Numbered from the stretch's first letter, positions 8,178-15,912 are shown. The stretch: 64,000 nt of DNA from Emticicia soli (GCF_037860775.1 NZ_JBBEWC010000009.1:248001-312000), one strand, 5' to 3'. Made by a program: numbers and translations. The notes: generated by a model from the letters alone, not told the origin.

Positions 8178-8687
8178 ATGGGCAGGAAAGTTTTAGTTTT
8201 AAATGCCGATTATAGTGCATTAAGTATTTGTACCGTTCCGAAGGCTTTTGCATTGGTGTATCTCGACAAGGCTGAGTTGGTATCTGACTCCCAGAAAGGC
8301 TACCTCCGGACGATAGACACAACTTACCCGCTCCCCTCAGTAATACGCCTCCATCGATATGTAAGTTTGCCCTTTAAAGGTGTGATGCTCAGTAGGCAGA
8401 ATGTATTTAGGCGGGACGGAAACAAATGTGTTTATTGCGGAAGCCACGAAGACCTCACCCTCGACCACCTCACACCCAAATCGAAGGGAGGCAAAACAAA
8501 CTGGGATAACCTCGTAACCGCTTGTCGCCGCTGCAACTCAAAAAAAGGCGACCTCTCCCCCGAAGAAGCAAAACTCTCTCTCTCTCGTAGACCTTACAAA
8601 CCCTCTTTTATCATGTTTCTCCGCGATTTTGCAGGCTCTATAGAAGAGAACTGGGTGCCGTTTCTGGGTATAAAAGAGAAAGTATAA
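8178..8687 (+). CDS. HNH endonuclease family protein
   Basis: The protein has 169 residues. The N-terminal part (GRKVLVLNADYSALSICTVPKA) and the HNH core (CVYCG, LTLDHLTPKSKGGKTNWDNLV, CRRCNSKKGD) match the stand-alone Bacteroidota HNH family. Two CxxC pairs at about residues 86-89 and 123-126 would hold a structural zinc, and DH plus N of the core give the ββα-metal nuclease site. It stands alone between yqgE and the second YeeE/YedE pair. A housekeeping or DNA-repair role is possible, and nothing nearby marks it as a homing or restriction gene. Confidence 0.88.
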   Translation: MGRKVLVLNADYSALSICTVPKAFALVYLDKAELVSDSQKGYLRTIDTTYPLPSVIRLHRYVSLPFKGVMLSRQNVFRRDGNKCVYCGSHEDLTLDHLTPKSKGGKTNWDNLVTACRRCNSKKGDLSPEEAKLSLSRRPYKPSFIMFLRDFAGSIEENWVPFLGIKEKV

Positions 8688-8774
8688 GAGGTTACGCAAA
8701 TAGCCCTGAGCAGGCAAGGAATTTATTTGCTCAAACTTGTGTTAGGTAGTCTATAAGTTTAGTAGATTATTTCA

Positions 8775-8782
8775 TAGGTTTG
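8775..8782 (+). promoter_or_regulatory. Putative -7 box of the second YeeE/YedE pair
   Basis: TAGGTTTG fits TAnnTTTG and lies 7 bp before the ATG at 8790, or 19 bp before the in-frame ATG at 8802. The short distance to 8790 favours the later start or a leaderless message. The TCAC element of the other sulfur promoters is absent here. Confidence 0.4.
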
Positions 8783-8789
8783 CATATAA

Positions 8790-9356
8790 ATGCTTAACAA
8801 CATGCTCGAATTCATCAAACAGCCTTGGCATTGGTCAATAGCCGGTGTCATTATCGGACTCTTTGTCCCTACTTTATTAATTTTAGGTAATAAGGCCTTC
8901 GGTATCTCGTCGTCGATGAGGCACATCTGTGCAGCTATTTTGCCTGCAAAAATTTCTTATTTTAAATACGATTGGAAAAAAGAAAGCTGGAATCTGGTTT
9001 TTGTAGCAGGTGTAATTATAGGTGGCTGGATAGCCGCACATCTGTTGACCAACCCTGAGCCAGTCAAAATAGCCGATAATACAAAAACTTATTTGCAATC
9101 TATCGGTATTCAGGAGTATGGTGCTCTTGTACCTACCGACTTATTCAACTGGGATAATCTTTTTACGCTTCGTGGCTTTATTTTTATTGTAGTAGGGGGC
9201 TTTCTGGTAGGCTTCGGTACACGTTATGCCGGAGGCTGTACGTCGGGTCATTCTATTATGGGTTTATCAAACCTACAGTTGCCTTCGCTTATTGCTACCA
9301 TTTGTTTTATGCTTGGTGGTTTTATTGTTACATGGTTAGTTATTCCTTATTTATAA
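8790..9356 (+). CDS. YeeE/YedE family sulfur transport half, copy 2 subunit A
   Basis: This 188-residue membrane protein is paralogous to the product of 6235-6810. It shares FGISSSMRHICAA, FKYDWKKESWNLVFVAGV and the signature GFGTRYAGGCTSGHSIMGLS with its conserved cysteine. The middle loop (about residues 83-112) is where the copies differ most, which might change substrate or partner preference. The true start may be the Met at codon 5 (8802), given the -7 box at 8775-8782. The partner half follows after 10 bp. Confidence 0.87.
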   Translation: MLNNMLEFIKQPWHWSIAGVIIGLFVPTLLILGNKAFGISSSMRHICAAILPAKISYFKYDWKKESWNLVFVAGVIIGGWIAAHLLTNPEPVKIADNTKTYLQSIGIQEYGALVPTDLFNWDNLFTLRGFIFIVVGGFLVGFGTRYAGGCTSGHSIMGLSNLQLPSLIATICFMLGGFIVTWLVIPYL

Positions 9357-9366
9357 TTCAAGAGTC

Positions 9367-9858
9367 ATGAAAGAAATAAAAGATATTGATACGCTTGATT
9401 TTGAAACCCAAAGTCTGGCAGATGCTCCGGTAGAAAAAAGAACTTTTGGTAGCCTCTTAAAATACCTGATTTTAGGGATAGGCTTTGGTATTGTATTAGT
9501 AAAAGCCGAGGTAATCTCGTGGTTTCGTATTCAGGAAATGTTTCGTTTAGAATCATTTCATATGTACGGGGTTATTGGTACTGCCGTAGTTGTAGGAGCC
9601 ATTTCAGTACAAATTATTAAACGCTTTAAAGTAAAAAGCCTGAGTGGTGAAACCATTAAGCTAGAACCGAAGCCTTTCAGCAAAGGTCAGATATTCGGTG
9701 GTTTAGCATTTGGCTTTGGCTGGGCACTTACCGGTGCTTGTCCGGGACCCATTTATGCACAAATTGGTACGGGCGTTACAGTGTTTATAGTAACTTTATT
9801 GAGCGCCCTGGCCGGAACATGGTTCTATGGCCTGATAAGAGAAAAACTCCCTCATTGA
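9367..9858 (+). CDS. YeeE/YedE family sulfur transport half, copy 2 subunit B
   Basis: This 163-residue membrane protein is paralogous to the product of 6830-7327. It has VKAEVISWFRIQEMFRLESFHMYG and FGWALTGACPGPIYAQIG with the conserved cysteine. The charged N-terminal tail differs from that of copy 1. It is almost certainly co-transcribed with the preceding half, forming a second complete split transporter. Confidence 0.86.
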   Translation: MKEIKDIDTLDFETQSLADAPVEKRTFGSLLKYLILGIGFGIVLVKAEVISWFRIQEMFRLESFHMYGVIGTAVVVGAISVQIIKRFKVKSLSGETIKLEPKPFSKGQIFGGLAFGFGWALTGACPGPIYAQIGTGVTVFIVTLLSALAGTWFYGLIREKLPH

Positions 9859-9894
9859 TATCACAAAAGTAGATGATGAATAGTTTATATATAG

Positions 9895-9928
9895 TAAGTG
9901 ACCAATAAATTAAATTATTGGGCACTTA
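9895..9928. terminator. Stem-loop between converging genes
   Basis: TAAGTGACCAATAA (9895-9908) pairs with TTATTGGGCACTTA (9915-9928), 13 of 14 positions, with a 6-nt loop. It ends the YeeE/YedE copy 2 unit and may serve the FMN reductase gene on the other strand. Confidence 0.6.
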
Positions 9929-9958
9929 ATGTTAATCACTAAATCAGTCAATCACCAA

Positions 9959-10522
9959 TCACTCAATTGTTATCGTTTCAATTTTCTTTTTTACAATTAA
10001 TTGTATCAATAAATTGAGTTTACTCTGATACGCCGAATCTATCTGGCTCGGCTCATGCTTATCATACAGTTCACCTCTCACAATCGGCACGCTATACGGC
10101 ACAGTCCAGGCTCTTAGAGCCTTAGCGATTGAATCCATAGCATTGATGCCCTGCATGGCTTGCACACCATCGGCCCAGCATACCATGCCTATTGTTTTAT
10201 CTGTAAGGTAAGGTCTTGAGTTTCGTGCGCTTATCTCCAACCAATCGAGACAGTTTTTCATCACACCCGGAATACTTCCATGATACAGCGGAGCCAGCCA
10301 GATGTGCGCATCTGCTTCTGTAAACAGATGGTTCATTAGCTCTACTGCATTGGGTGTTTTGGTAAGCGTAACATCAAACAAAGGGATTCCTGAATCTGCC
10401 AGATTAAACACCCTATTTTCAATACCAATCTGATTGAGTTTATCTGTAAAATAAGCAGACACTAATCCTGACGTAGAATGAGGTCTACGTTCTAATGCAC
10501 CGTTAAAAATCAGAACTTTCAT
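9959..10522 (-). CDS. NAD(P)H-dependent FMN reductase, flavodoxin fold
   Basis: The protein has 187 residues. The N-terminal KVLIFNGALERRPHSTSG is the phosphate loop of FMN-binding flavodoxin-like reductases. The middle ADAHIWLAPLYHGSIPGVMKNCLDW matches the conserved PxYxxSxPxxLKNxxDW block of the NADPH-dependent FMN reductase (SsuE/ArsH/azoreductase) family. Such enzymes reduce FMN, quinones or azo compounds. The gene for a DUF2480 protein starts 7 bp upstream on the same strand, so the two are probably co-transcribed. Confidence 0.85.
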   Translation of the reverse strand: MKVLIFNGALERRPHSTSGLVSAYFTDKLNQIGIENRVFNLADSGIPLFDVTLTKTPNAVELMNHLFTEADAHIWLAPLYHGSIPGVMKNCLDWLEISARNSRPYLTDKTIGMVCWADGVQAMQGINAMDSIAKALRAWTVPYSVPIVRGELYDKHEPSQIDSAYQSKLNLLIQLIVKKKIETITIE

Positions 10523-10529
10523 AGAACTG

Positions 10530-11039
10530 TTATGACTTATTTCTTTTATATATCACTTTAGGCATTCCTGCTTCGCCGTACATCAATGTTTTCACAATAG
10601 GCTTGAGTTTATCTGTAACAAGCATATATAATGAAGGGTCGTGCGTACTGCTTGCCCTTACTACAACCTTCTGGTCGATAAGATGGCTAAAGTCGGCATT
10701 TATAATATTTCTTTTCCAGATTTGAAGTTTTAGCTCGTTTTCACTGCTATAGTCTGCAAAATGAGCAATGCCATGCAGTTTATCAGCAATAAGCATATAA
10801 ACCCAGGTTGGAATAATAGCATCTATACTACAGCCAATTGCCACTAGCTTATTTCGGAAAGAATCCCAATCTACCGATTCAATTGATTTTCTGAACTCAA
10901 CCTCTTTTATAATCATCTCCATATAGAGGTGATTTTTGATGTCGAAAAACATAACTTCCTGTTTAGGAGCAAAATCCATTAAATCAACCGTAACTATTCC
11001 CGATTTTTCAACCTTGTTTACAAAATCTGTATCTTTCAT
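10530..11039 (-). CDS. DUF2480 family protein
   Basis: The protein has 169 residues from the ATG at 11039 (MKDTDFVNKVEKSGIVTVDL). A longer reading from 11105 adds a hydrophobic stretch that does not belong to the family. The pattern VxKSGIVTVDLMDF, FDIKNHLYMEMIIKEVEFR, CSIDAIIPTWVYMLIADKL is that of DUF2480, a Bacteroidota family of unknown function. No catalytic motif is evident. Known relatives often lie near Fe-S assembly genes. Here the gene is downstream of sodA and a SufR-like regulator, which hints at a redox or metal link, but this is inference. Confidence 0.8.
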   Translation of the reverse strand: MKDTDFVNKVEKSGIVTVDLMDFAPKQEVMFFDIKNHLYMEMIIKEVEFRKSIESVDWDSFRNKLVAIGCSIDAIIPTWVYMLIADKLHGIAHFADYSSENELKLQIWKRNIINADFSHLIDQKVVVRASSTHDPSLYMLVTDKLKPIVKTLMYGEAGMPKVIYKRNKS

Positions 11040-11114
11040 TTTTTTGTTTAAAGTAAACACTAATAAATAAAGAAGGAAATAAATTACAAGTAGAGTAGTA
11101 TTCATGTTTTACTT

Positions 11115-11150
11115 AACAGCAAGCACATTTATTGAAATATGCTTGCTGTT
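11115..11150. terminator. Stem-loop downstream of sodA
   Basis: AACAGCAAGCA (11115-11125) and TGCTTGCTGTT (11140-11150) are perfect 11-base arms. The T run is on the plus strand; on the minus strand only a weak AAGTAAAA follows. It may be a processing or pausing site between sodA and the DUF2480 gene rather than a strong terminator for sodA. Confidence 0.5.
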
Positions 11151-11160
11151 TTTACTTGCG

Positions 11161-11784
11161 TTAAGCAATTTTCTTGAGCACTTCGCTATATTTTTCTTCT
11201 ACTGCATTCCAATCGAGCACCGACCAGAAAGCATCAAGGTAATCGGCTCTTTTGTTTTGGTATTTAAGGTAATAGGCGTGTTCCCATACGTCAACCCCAA
11301 GAATCGGATAGCCACGGTTTGTCAGATTAGTATCCATTAGTGGGTTATCCTGATTAGCCGTAGAAGCAACACCGATGCTACCATTATATTTTACAAATAA
11401 CCAAGCCCAGCCAGAGCCAAACTGCCCTAAACCCAATTTCTTGATTTCAGCTTTCAGGTTTTCAAGGCTACCAAAAGCTGTATTGATTGCCTCGGCTAGT
11501 GGTCCTTCCGGTGCTGTTTTAGGATTTGGAGACAAGGTTTCCCAAAACAATGAGTGATTGTAATGTCCACCGCCATTGTTGCGCACGGCTGGTGCGTGTT
11601 TGCTTATTTCTTGCAAGATACTTTCCAGTTCTTTGTTCTCTGCTTCTGTGCCTGCAAGTGCTTTGTTAAGATTATCCACATAAGCTTGGTGGTGGCGTGT
11701 GTGGTGAATTGTCATTGTCTCTTTGTCGAAATGTGGCTCCAATGCATCTACTGCATACGGTAAAGCCGGTAATGTATAATTCAT
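11161..11784 (-). CDS. sodA: Superoxide dismutase, Fe/Mn type
   Basis: The protein has 207 residues from the ATG at 11784 (MNYTLPALPYAVDALEPHFD). The metal ligands of the family are visible: His in ETMTIHHTRHHQAYVDN, His in NNGGGHYNHSLFW, and Asp and His in GVDVWEHAYYLKYQNKR. It converts superoxide to oxygen and peroxide in the cytoplasm (no signal peptide). The GGGHYNHSLFW form is common to both Fe and Mn enzymes, so metal choice is uncertain. It is divergent from a SufR-like regulator, with a 15-bp-arm palindrome over its promoter. Confidence 0.96.
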   Translation of the reverse strand: MNYTLPALPYAVDALEPHFDKETMTIHHTRHHQAYVDNLNKALAGTEAENKELESILQEISKHAPAVRNNGGGHYNHSLFWETLSPNPKTAPEGPLAEAINTAFGSLENLKAEIKKLGLGQFGSGWAWLFVKYNGSIGVASTANQDNPLMDTNLTNRGYPILGVDVWEHAYYLKYQNKRADYLDAFWSVLDWNAVEEKYSEVLKKIA

Positions 11785-11809
11785 AGTATGTCTATTTTTT
11801 AGTTCTGTG

Positions 11810-11817
11810 CAAATGTA
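11810..11817 (-). promoter_or_regulatory. -7 box of the sodA promoter
   Basis: On the minus strand 11817-11810 reads TACATTTG, matching TAnnTTTG, 25 bp before the sodA ATG. The expected -33 position (about 11837-11840) falls inside the palindrome at 11828-11861, so a bound regulator would block sodA. Confidence 0.6.
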
Positions 11818-11827
11818 AAATAGGTTG

Positions 11828-11861
11828 AACAATAAAACAAGTAAAAACTTGTTTTATTGTT
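11828..11861. promoter_or_regulatory. Perfect palindrome, probable operator between sodA and the SufR-like gene
   Basis: Two perfect 15-base arms (AACAATAAAACAAGT and its complement) surround AAAA. A 14-base copy of the left half, AATAAAACAAGTAA, recurs at 11939-11952 directly before the regulator's ATG. The palindrome covers the -33 region of sodA, and the second half-site lies after the regulator's own -7 box. This suggests repression of both genes by the winged-helix regulator. That regulation is inferred. Confidence 0.65.
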
Positions 11862-11923
11862 TGTTGAATAAAACGAGAAATAAGCAAATGAATAGCTTTT
11901 ACGAGTTATTTATAAAGAAATAT

Positions 11924-11931
11924 TATATTTG
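11924..11931 (+). promoter_or_regulatory. -7 box of the SufR-like regulator gene
   Basis: TATATTTG fits TAnnTTTG and lies 31 bp before the ATG at 11963. The half-site at 11939-11952 follows it closely, consistent with autoregulation. Confidence 0.5.
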
Positions 11932-11962
11932 CATAAATAATAAAACAAGTAAGTTTTGTCTA

Positions 11963-12598
11963 ATGGGCAAGTCGGTTATAGATAGAATATTGATTTTTCT
12001 TAAAATGAGAGGCGAAGCAACTGCTTCTCTTGTGGCACACGAATTATCAATTACAAAAGAGGGTGCACGTTTACATTTATTGAAACTCTTGGAGCAGGGT
12101 TTAGTAATAAGCGTTTCTAAAAGCGAAGGAGTAGGGCGGCCTACGGCTTATTATGCTTTAAGTGAACAAGGGCTTGCTAAGTTTCCGGATACGCACGCCG
12201 ATGTTACGGTGCAATTACTTAAATCAATAAAAAATTTGCTTGGCGAAAATGCCCTCGACTTATTGATTCATGATAGAGAAAAGCAGACATATCAACGTTA
12301 TGCTGATGCGCTAGAAGGCAAAAACAAAATTGAAGAAAGGCTGGAAACAATCAGCAAAGTTCGGTCGGAAGAGGGGTATATGGCAGAATGGAAAGCCGAA
12401 AACGGAACGTATCTGCTGATAGAAAACCATTGTCCGATTTGTGCCGCAGCCACAGAATGCCAAGGGTTTTGTAGAGCCGAACTCAAGAATTTCCGACAGT
12501 TGATTGGCGAAAAATATGAAGTAGAAAGAGTGCAACATATCATAACAGATGGGCAGCGTTGTGTATACCAGATAAAGGAGGTTTCGGCCAAAAATTAA
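11963..12598 (+). CDS. SufR-like winged-helix regulator with C-terminal cysteine cluster
   Basis: The protein has 211 residues from the ATG at 11963; the longer reading from 11825 runs through the operator and promoter. Residues 1-75 are an ArsR/DeoR-like winged helix (RGEATASLVAHELSITKEGA, HLLKLLEQGLV, GVGRPTAYYALS). The C-terminal part has Cys157, Cys160, Cys166, Cys170 and Cys200. The spacing Cys157-x12-Cys170-x29-Cys200, followed by VYQI, resembles SufR, the Fe-S cluster binding repressor. Such regulators sense cluster or oxidative status. It is divergent from sodA across a strong palindrome, so control of sodA is likely though unproven. No suf genes are in the window. Confidence 0.78.
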   Translation: MGKSVIDRILIFLKMRGEATASLVAHELSITKEGARLHLLKLLEQGLVISVSKSEGVGRPTAYYALSEQGLAKFPDTHADVTVQLLKSIKNLLGENALDLLIHDREKQTYQRYADALEGKNKIEERLETISKVRSEEGYMAEWKAENGTYLLIENHCPICAAATECQGFCRAELKNFRQLIGEKYEVERVQHIITDGQRCVYQIKEVSAKN

Positions 12599-12748
12599 AT
12601 CTGTCGGTATGTAGTTGATACAAAAAAGACCTCTTAATCAGGTTTAAAGTCAAAAAAATATAATAAAAAGCTAATATATCGGTAGAGAGGTATTGAAATG
12701 ATGCTTTAATTTGCTTAATCATTTTCAATCCGAATAGAGAACATACTC

Positions 12749-13780
12749 ATGAAAAAATTATTTCTGTTATTATTGTTGAGTCCTGCGATACTTTTCGCAC
12801 AAACCAAAGAGGTTAAGTTGGTACGAGACGATGCCAATAAAAAGGTAAACGTGCTGATAGATGGCAAACCTTTTACTTCTTATTTTTACCCTGGCCCAGA
12901 TGTATTAAAAAAAGCGGTTTTATACCCTGTGCAAACGCCTAAAGGAACGATTATCACGCGTGGATGGCCAATAGACCCACGTCCGGGCGAAAGAGTTGAC
13001 CACCCGCACCATGTAGGTATCTGGTTAAATTATGAAGATGTAAACGGACACGATTTCTGGAATAACTCAAACACGCCGCCAAGTGCTAAAGGAACTTACG
13101 GTACTATTGTGCATACAGGTATTAAATCAATAAAATCGGGTAAAAACAAAGGCACACTTGTAGTAACAGCCGATTGGCTTGATAAAGAAGGCAAATTGAT
13201 GCTGACTGAAGAAACAACATACACGTTTCAGGGAACTGCCAACCAAAGTATTGTAGACAGAACCACTACCCTTAAAGCCGCAGATAAAGAAGTGGTATTT
13301 AAGGATGTAAAAGATGGCTTATTTGCTATTCGTCTGGCTCGCCAACTAGAGCACCCTTCAACCAAAGCTGAGATATTTACCGATGCAAGTGGTGTTGCTA
13401 CTAAAGTACCTAGTTTAGATAATACGGGTATCACAGGTAGCTATCGTAACAAAGAAGGTATTGAAGGAGAAGACACTTGGGCAAAACGCTCTGACTGGAT
13501 TAACCTAAGAGGCCAAATGGGTGACGAGAAAATCTCGGTAGCGATTATTGACCATCCTAAAAACCCGGGGTATCCTGCATACTGGCACTCACGTGGTTAT
13601 GGTTTGTTCTCGGTGAACCCATTAGGCCAAAAAGTATTTTCTAATGGTAAAGAAACCTTAAACCTTACGCTAGCACCTAAGCAATCAACTACTTTCCGTT
13701 ACCGTGTAGTAGTAACATCAGGTGAAGTTTCAGATGCTGAAATGAATAAATTGACTGCTGATTTTGGTAAGTCAAAATAA
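12749..13780 (+). CDS. Secreted DUF6807 (PmoA-like) family protein
   Basis: This 343-residue protein begins with a signal peptide ending at LFAQ. The motifs PRPGERVDHPHHVGIWLNYEDVNG and HDFWNNS, and RDGLFAIRLA-like and YWHSRGYGLFSVNP segments, match the Bacteroidota family annotated as PmoA or DUF6807. The family is common near sugar-catabolic genes, and its biochemistry is not settled. Despite the name there is no sign of a methane monooxygenase complex here. It stands alone and is closed by a strong bidirectional terminator. Confidence 0.82.
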   Translation: MKKLFLLLLLSPAILFAQTKEVKLVRDDANKKVNVLIDGKPFTSYFYPGPDVLKKAVLYPVQTPKGTIITRGWPIDPRPGERVDHPHHVGIWLNYEDVNGHDFWNNSNTPPSAKGTYGTIVHTGIKSIKSGKNKGTLVVTADWLDKEGKLMLTEETTYTFQGTANQSIVDRTTTLKAADKEVVFKDVKDGLFAIRLARQLEHPSTKAEIFTDASGVATKVPSLDNTGITGSYRNKEGIEGEDTWAKRSDWINLRGQMGDEKISVAIIDHPKNPGYPAYWHSRGYGLFSVNPLGQKVFSNGKETLNLTLAPKQSTTFRYRVVVTSGEVSDAEMNKLTADFGKSK

Positions 13781-13795
13781 TCAAATCAGACAGAT

Positions 13796-13846
13796 ATAAA
13801 TAAAAACGGTACTCTCAGATAAGCTAAGAGTACCGTTTTTATTTAT
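13796..13846. terminator. Bidirectional terminator, 20-bp perfect arms
   Basis: The arms 13796-13815 and 13827-13846 are perfectly complementary over 20 bp (core ACGGTACTCT / AGAGTACCGT), with A-rich and T-rich flanks and an 11-nt loop. It lies between two converging genes. Confidence 0.9.
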
Positions 13847-13862
13847 ACAAGAATATAAAATA

Positions 13863-14870
13863 CTACAACAAAGCCCCAGTACCATTTACATTCGGGAAGA
13901 TAGGCTTGCCTTTATCAAGATAAACGCCTGTTGCAGGGTCGTTAGAGATAAGAATAGAGCCATCCATATCTACGTAGTCTAGCAATGGCAGCAATTGCCC
14001 AATGGCTGAAATACCAATGCTGGTTTCGGTCATGCAACCACACATTACTTTCATGCCCAGGCTTCTGGCTTCGGCAATCATTCGGCGGGCAGGCGTAATA
14101 CCGCCGCACTTAGCCAGTTTTACGTTTACGCCGTGGAATCGTCCGTGGCATTTTTTTACATCTTCTTCAATAATGCAACTTTCATCGGCAATTAAAGGCA
14201 ATACCGAGTGTTTCATTACTTCTTCCATTGCAGCATAAGCACCTTTTTCCATCGGTTGCTCAATAAATTCAACATTTAGTTTGCTAAATTCAAGGGCGTT
14301 TTTGATGGTTTCTTCAACACCCCACGCACAGTTGGCATCAACCCTGAAAACCGCATCGGTATGCTTGCGCAACTCTTTTACAATTTCCACATCATGGTCG
14401 GTACCCAATTTGATTTTATAAATCGGGAAATCAAATTCCTGCATTTTTGATACCATTTTTTCGATAGTATCAATGCCGATTGTATAATTAGAATATGGAA
14501 TATTATCGAGCGTAAGTCCCCACAATTTATAGAGTGGTTGGCCCTGTTTTTTACCCCACAAATCCCACGCAGCCATATCTAAAGCACAATGCGCAAAAGG
14601 ATTTTCTTTCAGATATGGGTACATCAATGCCCAGAAATCTTCAGGGTTTTGCAGGTCATAGTTTTCAATCAATGATTGATACTCGGCTAATTTATCTCTC
14701 ATGCCCTCGGCTGTTACACCATAATAGGGAATAGGTGTGGCTTCGCCATAGCCGCTATGCTCGCCGTCTTGTAATTCTACAATAAAGGCATCAATATCAT
14801 CGCGCGAGCCGTGTGCAATGGTAAATGTATGCCGCATTTGCAGCTTAAGAATATGGAATTTAAGTTTCAT
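13863..14870 (-). CDS. Dipeptide epimerase, enolase superfamily
   Basis: The protein has 335 residues. The N-terminal cap domain is followed by the barrel with the catalytic KxK (Lys152, Lys154 in YKIKLG), metal ligands Asp178 (RVDAN), Glu204 (EQP) and Asp229 (ADES), and the second-face Lys251 (NVKLAKCGG). DMD at 301-303 is the motif that binds the dipeptide amino group in L-Ala-D/L-Glu epimerases. It probably acts on murein-derived dipeptides in the cytoplasm. The exact dipeptide specificity cannot be read from sequence. No peptide importer is adjacent. Confidence 0.88.
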   Translation of the reverse strand: MKLKFHILKLQMRHTFTIAHGSRDDIDAFIVELQDGEHSGYGEATPIPYYGVTAEGMRDKLAEYQSLIENYDLQNPEDFWALMYPYLKENPFAHCALDMAAWDLWGKKQGQPLYKLWGLTLDNIPYSNYTIGIDTIEKMVSKMQEFDFPIYKIKLGTDHDVEIVKELRKHTDAVFRVDANCAWGVEETIKNALEFSKLNVEFIEQPMEKGAYAAMEEVMKHSVLPLIADESCIIEEDVKKCHGRFHGVNVKLAKCGGITPARRMIAEARSLGMKVMCGCMTETSIGISAIGQLLPLLDYVDMDGSILISNDPATGVYLDKGKPIFPNVNGTGALL

Positions 14871-14958
14871 TGATGAGGGATATTTATTGAGTGATTGTGC
14901 GAATGTATAATTTAGTGAATAAGCATTTACTGCATGGCGATTAGGGCTTACCTACTAA

Positions 14959-15120
14959 GAGTATGTTTAAATTTTGTCAATCTGACCGAGAAGTAAAGAT
15001 TTTTTGACTCTACAAGGCGCCATTTTTTCGATGTAGCCAGCAGCTACATCGAAAAAATGCAACGCAGTATAGTTAAAAAAGATTACTTCGGAGGTCGATT
15101 TATAAATTTTAAACATGCTC
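14959..15120. repeat. 162-bp imperfect palindrome, MITE-like element
   Basis: The ends read inward as GAGTATGTTTAAA and GAGCATGTTTAAA. The two halves stay recognisably complementary for about 79 bases on each side. The centre is a perfect 17-bp hairpin (15021-15037 with 15043-15059, loop CAGCA). A related half (GAGTGTGTTTAAA then CGACCGAGAAGCAAAG) occurs at 57338-57387. This suggests a dispersed non-autonomous element. No target duplication could be fixed. Confidence 0.6.
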
Positions 15121-15140
15121 TAAACATTCATTAATCAAAT

Positions 15141-15848
15141 CTACAAATTTACAAGTTCATTACCACGCAAAATAGGCACAACATCGTAAAGGTCTTTTTG
15201 CAGACAATAAGCAATGTCTTTATGAATGCCCAGATTTTGCAAACGGCGGATATGTGATGAATTGGCCAGATAACCAATTAAATCGTCTTTTGCTTGTTGG
15301 TATAAACGTAAAGACATAATGGCGCTGTCTTCGGCCACAAAATATTCGTCTTGCAAGGCATCAATCAAAGCACCTGCAAATAAAGTGTCTTCAATATTTA
15401 CACGGCCTTTCCAACCTGCGCATAGTACAACCACATCGTAAGGTTGTGTTTTCAGGTAATTAACTATGGCATTTAGGTTCAAAAACGCTCCGGCTAATAC
15501 TTTTACAGCCGATGCCTTGGCTTTGGTAATAGAATAAGTGCCATTGGTGGTTGTCATGGCAATTTTTTCGCCAATCAACCTTTCACTCATATAGCTAAAC
15601 GGCGAATTGTCTAATTCAAAACCATCTACTTTTTTTGCATTTCTTTCTGCAGCAGCAATATAGCCCATTTCCTGTAGTTTTTTGCATTCTTCTACGGTTT
15701 CAACAGGAATAATGCTTTTTACGCCATAAGCAAAGCCTGTTACCATACACGAAGTAGCACGGAAAATATCTGCTATAATTACTATTGAATTGTCGATACT
15801 ATGGAGATGTAATAAATCGGGAGTGAGGCAAACGTCAATATTTTTCAT
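15141..15848 (-). CDS. comB: 2-phosphosulfolactate phosphatase
   Basis: The protein has 235 residues. IVIIADIFRATSCMVTGFAYG, AAERNAKKVDGFELDNSPF, MTTTNGTYSI and LCAGWKGRVNIEDTLFAGAL are the conserved blocks of ComB, a Mg-dependent phosphatase that makes sulfolactate from 2-phosphosulfolactate in coenzyme M type pathways. Many bacteria without coenzyme M carry it, so its role here is uncertain, perhaps sulfolactate or sulfolipid-like metabolism. No comA or comC lies nearby. The sulfur block at 1-9.8 kb is not adjacent. Confidence 0.9.
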   Translation of the reverse strand: MKNIDVCLTPDLLHLHSIDNSIVIIADIFRATSCMVTGFAYGVKSIIPVETVEECKKLQEMGYIAAAERNAKKVDGFELDNSPFSYMSERLIGEKIAMTTTNGTYSITKAKASAVKVLAGAFLNLNAIVNYLKTQPYDVVVLCAGWKGRVNIEDTLFAGALIDALQDEYFVAEDSAIMSLRLYQQAKDDLIGYLANSSHIRRLQNLGIHKDIAYCLQKDLYDVVPILRGNELVNL

Positions 15849-15912
15849 TAAAATGATTAAGAAAAGAGGCTATATCAAAAAAAATCATCCAAATTTTGTT
15901 TATCAATATAAT

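Noticed and set aside
11825..11962. Longer N-terminus for the SufR-like regulator
   Set aside because: It would be translated from inside the operator palindrome and the promoter. The winged helix begins right after the ATG at 11963.
12749..13780. Methane monooxygenase component, suggested by the PmoA name of the family
   Set aside because: The family name is a loose label. There are no pmoB or pmoC genes and the protein is a soluble secreted type.
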